DNA from: Micromonospora cathayae
Lineage (GTDB): Bacteria; Actinomycetota; Actinomycetes; Mycobacteriales; Micromonosporaceae
NCBI RefSeq assembly: GCF_028993575.1
Contig: NZ_CP118615.1
Span: forward strand, 2,542,001 to 2,606,000
Reading direction: 5' to 3'
DNA length: 64,000 nucleotides
The notes under the pieces are model-generated. The model did not search any database. It was not told the origin of the DNA and worked only from the letters and a program-made list of their open reading frames with translations. Made by a program: the position numbers and the translations under genes. Positions 14,661-21,766 of the stretch are shown piece by piece (within the stretch, counting starts at the first letter, position 1; each line of letters opens with the position of its first letter).

Positions 14661-16600
14661 TGGCGCTGCCCGCCCCCGCCCTCGACGACCGCGGGTACGA
14701 CGACCTGGTCGCCGACGCCCGTCAGCTCATCGCGGACCGCTGCCCGGAGTGGACCGACCTGCACCCGGCCGACCCCGGGGTGACCCTGATCGAGACCTTC
14801 GCGTCCCTGACCGACCAGCTCATCTACCGGCTCAACCGGGTGCCCGACCGGCTCTACGTGAAGTTCCTGGAGCTGATCGGGGTACGCCTGGTGCCACCCA
14901 CCGCGGCCCGGACCGCCCTGACGTTCTGGCTCTCCACGCCGGCCCGCGCCACCCAGGTCGTGCCGGCCGGCACCCAGGCGGTCACCGTCGCCGACGGCGA
15001 CGAGCCGCTGGTCTTCACCACCCTGGCCGACCTGACCGTGCCGCCGTGCGCGCTGACCCACCTGCGGGTCCGTACCGCCGACGGGCTCACCGACCAGACC
15101 ACCGCCCTGGAACTCGGCGGCCCGGTGCCGGCGTTCTCCGCCGTACCGCAGCCCGGCGACGAACTGCTGGTCGGGCTGGACCGGGCGGTCGGCGGCTGCG
15201 CTCTCCGGCTGGAGTTCGAGGGCCGGGTCGACGGGGTGGGCGTCAACCCGCTGCACCCGCCGCTGCGCTGGGAGGCGCGCGGCGCGGACGGCTGGCGGGA
15301 GTGCGAGGTCAGCCTGGACGAGACCGGCGCGCTGAACCGGCCCGGCGCGATCCTGCTGCATGTACCCGGGGACCACCAGGCCACCCTGGTCGACGGCGTC
15401 CTGGCCGGCTGGCTGCGGGCCCGGGTGGTGCCACCCGGGGAGGGGCAGCCCGGCTACCGCGCGTCGCCGATGATCCTGGGGCTGGCCGCGAACACCGTCG
15501 GAGGTACCACCGAGGCGGTGCACGCCGACCTGGTCGACGACGAGCAGATCGGCGAGTCGGAGGGGGTACCCGGCCAGCGGTTCCCGGTGTCCCGCCGGCC
15601 GGTGCTGGTCGGGCTCGGCGACCCGGTGCTGGAGGTCAGTTCGACGGACGGCTGGCAGCCGTGGACCCCGGTCGACCACTTCGCCGGCAGCGGCCCGGAC
15701 GACCCGCACTTCCTGCTCGACGGGGTCACCGGCGAGGTGGTGCTCGGCCCGGCGGTCCGGCAGCCGGACGGCACGCTCCGCCGGCACGGTGCCGTACCGG
15801 CCCGGGGTGCCCGGCTGCGGCTGCGCCGGTACGCGGTGGGCGGCGGCAGCCGGGGCAACGTCGGCGTCGGCGCGGTGTCCGGGCTGCGCACCTCCGTGCC
15901 GTACGTGGCCGGGGTGGAGAACCGCCGCCCGGCCAGCGGCGGGGTGGACGGGGAGACCCTGGACGAGGCGCGCCGCCGGGGGCCGCTGACCCTGCGCAGC
16001 CGGGACCGGGCGGTGACCGCCGAGGACCACGAGGTGATCGCCCGGCAGGCCGCCCCGGAACTGGCCCGGGTCCGGTGCGTGCCCAGCGACGGCGACGGCC
16101 CGCCGACGGCCCGGATCCTGGTCGTTCCGGCCGCGCCGGCCGAGCGGGGCCGGCTGCGGTTGGAGGACCTGATCCCGGCCGAGGCCAGCCTGGCCCGGGT
16201 GGCCGAGCGGCTGGACGCCACCCGGCTGATCGGTACCCGGGTGGTCGTCGAGCCGCCCCGCTACCGGGGGGTGACCGTGGTGGCCCGGGTGGTCGCCCGC
16301 CCCCGGGTCCGGCTCGACCGGGTACGCGAGGAGGGCCTGGCCGCCCTGTACGGCTTCCTCAGCCCGCTGACCGGCGGCGGCCCGGACGGGCGGGGCTGGC
16401 CGTTCGGCCGCCCGGTGCAGGCCGGTGAACTCTTCGCGGTGCTGCAACGGGTCCGGGGCGTGGAGCTGGTGGAGGACCTGCGGCTGTTCAGCGCCAACCC
16501 GGTGACCGGGGAGCGGGGCGCCGAGGCGGGCCGGATCGACGTGGAACCGGACAGCCTGGTCTTCTCCTTCGAGCACCAGCTCCGGGTGGAGGAGCACTGA
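14660..16600 (+). CDS. Baseplate J / gp6-like wedge protein
   Basis: A 646-residue protein. It opens LDDRGYDDLVADARQLIADRCPEWTDLHPADPGVTLIETFASLTDQLIYRLNRV, the recognisable N-terminus of eCIS baseplate J-like (Afp11/12-type) proteins. Residues 85-420 are beta-rich. The C-terminal half has GGGSRGNVGVGAV, the RSRDRAVTAEDHEVIARQ motif and a final VLQRVRGVELVEDLRLF block shared with gp6/baseplate J proteins. It forms the wedge ring that controls sheath contraction. The ATG overlaps the gp25 stop, and its own stop overlaps the next ATG. Confidence 0.9.
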   Translation: MALPAPALDDRGYDDLVADARQLIADRCPEWTDLHPADPGVTLIETFASLTDQLIYRLNRVPDRLYVKFLELIGVRLVPPTAARTALTFWLSTPARATQVVPAGTQAVTVADGDEPLVFTTLADLTVPPCALTHLRVRTADGLTDQTTALELGGPVPAFSAVPQPGDELLVGLDRAVGGCALRLEFEGRVDGVGVNPLHPPLRWEARGADGWRECEVSLDETGALNRPGAILLHVPGDHQATLVDGVLAGWLRARVVPPGEGQPGYRASPMILGLAANTVGGTTEAVHADLVDDEQIGESEGVPGQRFPVSRRPVLVGLGDPVLEVSSTDGWQPWTPVDHFAGSGPDDPHFLLDGVTGEVVLGPAVRQPDGTLRRHGAVPARGARLRLRRYAVGGGSRGNVGVGAVSGLRTSVPYVAGVENRRPASGGVDGETLDEARRRGPLTLRSRDRAVTAEDHEVIARQAAPELARVRCVPSDGDGPPTARILVVPAAPAERGRLRLEDLIPAEASLARVAERLDATRLIGTRVVVEPPRYRGVTVVARVVARPRVRLDRVREEGLAALYGFLSPLTGGGPDGRGWPFGRPVQAGELFAVLQRVRGVELVEDLRLFSANPVTGERGAEAGRIDVEPDSLVFSFEHQLRVEEH

Positions 16601-17160
16601 TGCGCGGCCTGGCCGACGTACGGATGCCGTACCCGATCGCCGGTTTCCTGCCCGCCCTGTTGCAGGAGGACGACCTGCTGGTGCGGTGGACCGAGGGCCT
16701 CGACGAGGTGCTCGCCCCGGTGGTGTCCACGCTGGACTGTCTCGACGCGTACCTCGATCCGTGGCTGGCCCCGCCGGACTTCCTGCTCTGGCTCGGTGAG
16801 TGGGTCGGCGCGTACCTGGACGAGAACTGGCCGGTCGACCGGCAGCGGGCGATGGTGGCCGCTGCGGTCGCCACCCACCGGCTGCGCGGCACGGTGCCCG
16901 GTCTGCGGGAACTGCTGGAGCTGGCCACCGGCGGCGAGGTGGAGGTCGTGGACTCGGGTGGGGTGAGCTGGTCGACCCGCCCCGACCCCTCCGCCGACCC
17001 GGCCACCGAACCGGACCCGCCGGCCCGGCTGCACGTCCGGGTCCGGGCGACCGGACCCGACCCGGTACCCCGGCACGCCCTGACCGAGCTGATCCGCGCG
17101 GCCGTGCCGGCGCACGTCGTGACGACCCTGGAGGTGGCCGATCATGATCGTCTGTCGTGA
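16600..17160 (+). CDS. Phage tail protein I (gpI)-like baseplate component
   Basis: A 186-residue protein whose first two thirds are helical: MPYPIAGFLPALLQEDDLLVRWTEGLDEVLAPVVSTLDCLDAYLDP, then LLWLGEWVGAYLDENWP and RLRGTVPGLRELLELATG. This pattern (LDCLDAYLDP, the WxG block, RGTxxGLxELL) is typical of the tail protein I family next to baseplate J in eCIS loci. The C-terminal part is a beta-rich domain after a Pro/Asp linker. It probably joins the wedge to outer structures. It starts with an ATGA overlap and its 3' end overlaps the next gene by 17 bases. Confidence 0.85.
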   Translation: MRGLADVRMPYPIAGFLPALLQEDDLLVRWTEGLDEVLAPVVSTLDCLDAYLDPWLAPPDFLLWLGEWVGAYLDENWPVDRQRAMVAAAVATHRLRGTVPGLRELLELATGGEVEVVDSGGVSWSTRPDPSADPATEPDPPARLHVRVRATGPDPVPRHALTELIRAAVPAHVVTTLEVADHDRLS

Positions 17161-19321
17161 GTGCGGCAACCACAACGGTGACGCCGACACCTTCTGCGGT
17201 TCCTGCGGAAGCTTCCTCGAATGGACCGGCGAGAAGACCACCCCGAAGATCACTGTCGAGGACGTACCGGAGCCGGAACCGGAGATCCGGCAGAAGCCGA
17301 CCCTGTTGCAGCGCATCGCCGGGGTGATCGCGCCGCCCCCGGGCGGATCCGCGGTCGACGACGGCGTGGTCCGCGCCTCGGACGGTACGGCCCGGGGACC
17401 GGTGGCCCGCCCCGGGCTGGGTGGGCTCTCCGGTCCCGCCGCCCCCGGCCCGACGGGACCCCGGCTGGGAGCCACCGGCGGCGGACCCCTGTCCCCGCCG
17501 GGCACGCGTCCCGGTCCGCCGGGTCTCCGCCCCGGTCCACCCGGTACCGGGCGGCCGGTCCCGCCGGGTCTCGGAAAGACCACCCCGCCGGAGGGCGGGC
17601 GGCCGGTCCCGCCCGGGGTCGGGAAGACCGCGCCGCCCGGGACCGAGAGGGCTGCGCCGCTCCGGCTCGGGAAGGCTGTGCCGCCGGGGACCCGTCCCGG
17701 GCCACGGTCGACCCCGCCCGGTGTGCCGGGTGGCGGTGTCCCCCGGCCGGCGGGTCCGCCCGGGGCGCGCTCGCTCCCGCCGGGCCTGACCGGCACCCGG
17801 CCGGTCGCCGATACCGGCCCGACCGGTGCCCGGCCGGGTGCTGGCGGTGGCCCGACCGGCCAGGCCCGGCCGGGGGCCGGGTCCGCTTCCGGGCCGGTAC
17901 GCCGCCTGCCACCGCCCCCGCCCGGGGTGGCGAACGCCCGGCTGCCCGGTGCGGCCGAGCGTCCACCGGGGCTCCGGCTCGGCTCGTCCACGCCCGTCGC
18001 CGGTACGGCCACCGGTCCGGGGATCGGCTCGTCCACGCCCATTGCCGGTACCGCCACCGGTCCGGGGCCAACTGCCGCCGATCTGATGGCTGCCGATCCG
18101 GCTGTCGCCGATGCGGTGGACGCGGACCCGGCCGTCACCGACCCGGCTGTCGCCAACCATGTGGACGTCGATGCGGGGGACGCCGATCCGGGGAGGGCCG
18201 ACCCGGACGGAGCCGTGACCGGCTCGGCCGCCCGGCCGGAGGAGGCCGGGCCGAGGGCCGCCGACGTCCTGCCGGCCGCCCCGCCCCGGCGGCGGGTGCT
18301 CGCCGCCCCACACACCAGCGCGCTGGTCGCCACGACCACCGGCTCCACCGGCCCCAGCGCCAGCGGGTCCACCGGGTCCAGCGGCGGTGCGGCGCGGACG
18401 ACTGCCGGTCGCCGACCGGGGCCGGCCGGTACCGGTGGTGCGGCGGAGGTGGAACCGGAGGAGGTGACCCCGCAACCGGTCCGGCCGCGGACCGGCGTCC
18501 CCGGTCGTCGCGCGCCCACCCGGCGGCTGCAACCCGGCGACCTGATCTGCGGCGGGTGCGGTGAGGGCAACCCGCCGACCCGGCGGTTCTGTAGCCGCTG
18601 CGGGGACTCGCTGACGACCGCCGAGGTGGTCCGCCGCCGCTGGTGGCAGCGGCTGCTGCCGCGTCGGGGGCCGAAGGTCACCGAGGCCGGGGTGCGCCCC
18701 GGTACGCCGGGCGGTGGCTCGGGCGGTGGGCCGGGCGGCGTACTGGTCGGCCTCTACCAGCGGGTGAACGGGGTCGTCGCGGTGCTGCTGTTCGCGCTCG
18801 GCATCGCGTACCTGATCTATCCGCCGTTGCGGGAACGGGTCAACTCGGTGGTGCTGCCGCCGGTGAAGGACGCCCGTGCCTGGGTCGACCGGAAGCTCAA
18901 CCCCCGGTTCGTGGCGGTCCGGCCGGTGGAGGTGACCGGCAGCGCCTCGGTCGGTGACCACGGCCCGGGGCTCACCGTCGACCAGTACCGCAACACGCAC
19001 TGGCAGGCGCGCTGGGACGCCGAGCGGCCGCCCACGGTCACCCTGCGGTTCGGGGCCGAGGTCGACCTGCAACGGCTGATCGTCATCGCCGGTACGGCGG
19101 AGAAGTACACCGAGTCGCACCGGCCGGCGAAGCTGCACCTGGTCTGGTCCAACAACCGGTCCGACACGTTGACCGTGCAGGACACCGGCGAGCCGCAGAC
19201 CCTGACGCTGTCCGCCGCCGAGGGGGTGACCAGCGTGCAGATCCAGGTCACCGACGTGTTCCGGGCCGCCACCGGCACCGACGTGACGGTCAGCGAGTTC
19301 GAGTTCTTCGCCCGGGAGTGA
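17144..19321 (+). CDS. CisA-like zinc-ribbon, transmembrane, discoidin-domain protein
   Basis: A 725-residue protein with an unusual modular layout. It has an N-terminal zinc ribbon (C4, C7, C18, C21), about 430 residues of Gly/Pro/Arg-rich low complexity, a second zinc ribbon with the same spacing (C469, C472, C483, C486), one transmembrane helix at about 543-563 (VVAVLLFALGIAYLIYPPL), and a C-terminal discoidin/galactose-binding-like domain ending VTVSEFEFFARE. There is no signal peptide, so the zinc ribbons are presumably cytoplasmic and the discoidin domain external. This matches my recollection of CisA, a membrane protein that recruits the Streptomyces CIS to the membrane and promotes stress-induced cell death. 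Orthology is inferred from architecture and position after the baseplate genes. Confidence 0.75.
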   Translation: MIVCRECGNHNGDADTFCGSCGSFLEWTGEKTTPKITVEDVPEPEPEIRQKPTLLQRIAGVIAPPPGGSAVDDGVVRASDGTARGPVARPGLGGLSGPAAPGPTGPRLGATGGGPLSPPGTRPGPPGLRPGPPGTGRPVPPGLGKTTPPEGGRPVPPGVGKTAPPGTERAAPLRLGKAVPPGTRPGPRSTPPGVPGGGVPRPAGPPGARSLPPGLTGTRPVADTGPTGARPGAGGGPTGQARPGAGSASGPVRRLPPPPPGVANARLPGAAERPPGLRLGSSTPVAGTATGPGIGSSTPIAGTATGPGPTAADLMAADPAVADAVDADPAVTDPAVANHVDVDAGDADPGRADPDGAVTGSAARPEEAGPRAADVLPAAPPRRRVLAAPHTSALVATTTGSTGPSASGSTGSSGGAARTTAGRRPGPAGTGGAAEVEPEEVTPQPVRPRTGVPGRRAPTRRLQPGDLICGGCGEGNPPTRRFCSRCGDSLTTAEVVRRRWWQRLLPRRGPKVTEAGVRPGTPGGGSGGGPGGVLVGLYQRVNGVVAVLLFALGIAYLIYPPLRERVNSVVLPPVKDARAWVDRKLNPRFVAVRPVEVTGSASVGDHGPGLTVDQYRNTHWQARWDAERPPTVTLRFGAEVDLQRLIVIAGTAEKYTESHRPAKLHLVWSNNRSDTLTVQDTGEPQTLTLSAAEGVTSVQIQVTDVFRAATGTDVTVSEFEFFARE

Positions 19322-19442
19322 CCGGCCGAACCACCCACCCGGGATCGCCGGCCGGGCCGTTCGCCCGGGAGTGCCGAGCCGGGCCCACACCAGCCACCAC
19401 CGTCGGTCATCCGTCCGGCGGCCAACGAACGGAGGTACGTCC

Positions 19443-20846
19443 GTGACAGAAGTAGCCCTCGCCCTGAACACCACCGCCGGTCTGATCAACTTCTTCCACG
19501 GCCAGCTCAAGAGCCTGACCGACGGCGCGTTCCGGGTCAGCGGATTCAGCAACGCCGGCTTCCACGACGACGCGACGCTCAGTCAGCTCACCAGGCCGGT
19601 GCCCATCCCGAACGGTCAACTTCCCATGGTCCGGGGCAACCAGTCGAAACAGCACGTCTACTGGCTGCGCTACCTGCGCCGGGGCATCGGGATCACCGAC
19701 AAGAAGCGGGTCTGCGTCGACCTGCTGGTCCGCTTCACCACCTTCGACTACGTGCCGAAGGACGGGCAGCAGTTGACCCAGCAGGAGACCCAGGCCCTGC
19801 GGGAGACCCCGCTGTGGGGCATCGCGAACCTGGGCATCACGCTGATGCCGAGTGGCCGGGGCCGCAACCCGTTCAACAAGTTCAACGAGCTGGGCAGCCT
19901 GGAGTTCGACGTCACGGCGGCGAGCGAGGGCATGCCGTACTTCCGGATCAACTACCGGGTGCAGCACCAGGCCAAGAGCGTCATGGGCGCCACCCTCGCC
20001 CTGAACCACAACGACAGCGGCTCGTTCCTGGTGCACAGCAACGGGGCCTTCGAGATCAGCCCCGGTGAGGGCCGGACCCCGAAACACTTCCGGATCACCC
20101 CGTTGAGCGGGAGCACGCACGACCGTCCGTCGGCCATCGGCCAGGTCGTCCAGCAGACCGTGAAGATCCCCTTCAAGGCCACCGGGGTCGAGCTGGGTGG
20201 GGCCGACCGGGGGGTGCGGATGCCGGCCGACGTGCCGGTGTACAAGAACATCAAGATCCACGAGTTCGCCAACCTGGACGGGCCGAACTCGATCGTCGCC
20301 GACGACGGTCAGCAGCGGGTGACCGCGCACGCGGTGGACGAGCAGGAGAGCGCGTTCCGGCTGGAGTACCGGCGGAACGGCGGGGTGGTCGGCAGGACCG
20401 TCCACACCAAGATCCGCGTGCTGCTGCTGTTGAGGTTCACCACGGTCTCGTACCTCACCCCGCCGAACAACGGGCAGCAGCAGATCATCCACCAGCACGG
20501 ATCGCGGTACATCGGATTCCGCAACGTCTCCCTGGAAGTGCTGGACGTCGGCCGGGGCAACCCGGACGTGGTCGGCGAGCACGGCGAGAAGTACGACGTC
20601 AGTGCGGTGAAGAACCGGTTCGGCGAGGAGTCCGAGCTGTTCTTCGGCCCGTCCGTCCGGACGAGGCAGGGGGAGCCCGGCGCGCAGGTCTGGATCGACT
20701 GGTGGGCCAGCCACGCGGGTGCCAAGGGGAAGTCCAAGGCGCACCACAACAGCGGCAACCTCCGGCTGACGGTCAACCCGTCCGGCAGCCCGGTGCTGCT
20801 GCTGGAGGGCAAGGAAAGCAGCGACTACTTCGTCGTGACCGGCTGA
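19443..20846 (+). CDS. Unrecognised eCIS-linked protein with an internal duplication
   Basis: The GTG with a CGGAGGT ribosome-binding site gives 467 residues. I do not recognise the family. Two halves resemble each other: LLVRFTTFDYVPKDGQQ and LLLRFTTVSYLTPPNNGQQ, each followed by a G(I/F)xN(L/V)xxxx(M/L)xxxGRG block and a beta-strand region with KYDV or EFDV. Both halves are predicted beta-rich. There is no signal peptide, transmembrane segment or catalytic motif that I can name. It is the penultimate gene of the rightward operon, after the CisA-like gene, where fibre, cargo or accessory genes occur in other eCIS loci. A receptor-binding or cargo role is possible but unproven. Confidence 0.65.
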   Translation: MTEVALALNTTAGLINFFHGQLKSLTDGAFRVSGFSNAGFHDDATLSQLTRPVPIPNGQLPMVRGNQSKQHVYWLRYLRRGIGITDKKRVCVDLLVRFTTFDYVPKDGQQLTQQETQALRETPLWGIANLGITLMPSGRGRNPFNKFNELGSLEFDVTAASEGMPYFRINYRVQHQAKSVMGATLALNHNDSGSFLVHSNGAFEISPGEGRTPKHFRITPLSGSTHDRPSAIGQVVQQTVKIPFKATGVELGGADRGVRMPADVPVYKNIKIHEFANLDGPNSIVADDGQQRVTAHAVDEQESAFRLEYRRNGGVVGRTVHTKIRVLLLLRFTTVSYLTPPNNGQQQIIHQHGSRYIGFRNVSLEVLDVGRGNPDVVGEHGEKYDVSAVKNRFGEESELFFGPSVRTRQGEPGAQVWIDWWASHAGAKGKSKAHHNSGNLRLTVNPSGSPVLLLEGKESSDYFVVTG

Positions 20847-20860
20847 GTGGAGGAGACGAG

Positions 20861-21562
20861 ATGAGCGACTACCCGGAGACCTTCGACCCCACCGGGCCGG
20901 GGACGGCGGAGCCGTACCACTACGTGAACTGGACGGCGGTCAGCGTGCAGCGCGTCCTCGCCACCCACCCGGACACCTCCTGGGAGGCCCTGCCGGACCT
21001 GCTCGGCCAGGCGTGGAGCGCCCCGAACTGGTACCAGGACAACGCGTGGCTGGCCGACTTCTACACCACCGTCTACGAGCACTCCAACGGTCTGGACCCG
21101 GTGCACGTCTTCACCGTGGACGAACTGGGTGAACCGGCCACCGACCTGGCGCGGATCATCGACGCGGTGGTGCAGAGCTGGCTGACCCCCGTGTACCACG
21201 CCGACCCCGCCTACGACGACCCGACCGACCCGACGTACGACGGGCAGACCGACCCTGCCTACGACGGACAGACCGACCCGACGTACGACACCGTCGACTC
21301 CGCGTACGCCGCCGACCCGTCCTACGACGGGCAGACCGACCCGGCGCAACCGTACGGACCGGACGGTGAGTGGGCCGACGGGCCGGACGGTCCGACGCCG
21401 GAGCCGCTGACCGACCTCGACCCGGACGCCGCCCGGGCGGCGCTGGCCCGGGTGGTCGACGACGAGGCGGACGACATCTCCGACGAGGACCAGCAGGTCC
21501 TGGCGACGGTGCTGACCGTCGAGGAGTTCCAGTACCTGGCCCGCGAGTTCGACCTGGTGTGA
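20861..21562 (+). CDS. Acidic protein with DP(A/T/S)YDGQT repeats
   Basis: The ATG with an upstream GTGGAGGAG gives 233 residues rich in Asp, Glu, Pro and Tyr. Residues 1-110 look folded and Trp-containing (YHYVNWTAVSVQRVLATHPD, WYQDNAWLADFYTTVYEHSNG). Residues 115-165 are tandem octapeptides of the DPxYDGQT type. The C-terminus is a short helical acidic segment (LVDDEADDISDEDQQVLATVLTVEEFQYLAREFDLV). It has no signal peptide or membrane helix and I do not recognise a family. It is the last gene before a strong hairpin terminator. Its acidity and repeats would suit a particle-associated or chaperone-like accessory role, which is speculation. Confidence 0.65.
   Translation: MSDYPETFDPTGPGTAEPYHYVNWTAVSVQRVLATHPDTSWEALPDLLGQAWSAPNWYQDNAWLADFYTTVYEHSNGLDPVHVFTVDELGEPATDLARIIDAVVQSWLTPVYHADPAYDDPTDPTYDGQTDPAYDGQTDPTYDTVDSAYAADPSYDGQTDPAQPYGPDGEWADGPDGPTPEPLTDLDPDAARAALARVVDDEADDISDEDQQVLATVLTVEEFQYLAREFDLV
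21203..21340 (+). repeat. 24-base repeats encoding DPxYDGQT
   Basis: In-frame 24-base units start at 21203, 21227, 21251, 21275 and 21314, the fourth running into a diverged spacer. They encode DPAYDDPT, DPTYDGQT, DPAYDGQT, DPTYD... and DPSYDGQT. Near-identity at DNA level points to recent expansion. Confidence 0.85.
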
Positions 21563-21568
21563 CCGGAC

Positions 21569-21600
21569 GGCACCGGCCGGGAACGGTCCCGGCCGGTGCC
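21569..21600 (+). terminator. Perfect 14-bp hairpin ending the eCIS operon
   Basis: GGCACCGGCCGGGA at 21569-21582 and its exact reverse complement at 21587-21600 flank an ACGG loop. It starts 7 bases after the last eCIS stop codon and lies between convergent genes. There is no long U-tract, as is common in GC-rich actinobacteria. The remaining bases to 21766 hold short GTCGCCCC-type repeats and no gene. Confidence 0.85.
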
Positions 21601-21766
21601 CCGACCTCTGTCCCGCCCGGCCACCGGCGTGACCATCAACCCGGTGGCCGGCCCACGTCGCCCCGCCCTGTGGACGGCCACGTCGCCCCGCCCGGCGGCT
21701 GGCCGATGTCGCCCCCCGCGGCGGCCGGGACACGTCGGGCCTCCGCTGGACGCCCGGCGTGCCGGC

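Noticed and set aside
14216..19552. A 1778-residue open frame on the minus strand
   Set aside because: It is antisense to the gp25, baseplate J, tail protein I and CisA-like genes, which have clear family motifs and overlapping starts and stops. Long antisense frames are common in GC-rich DNA.
1185..21562. Interpretation as a prophage or type VI secretion system
   Set aside because: No capsid, portal, terminase, integrase or lysis genes are present, and no TssJLM membrane complex. DUF4157, Pvc16-like and CisA-like proteins point to an eCIS.
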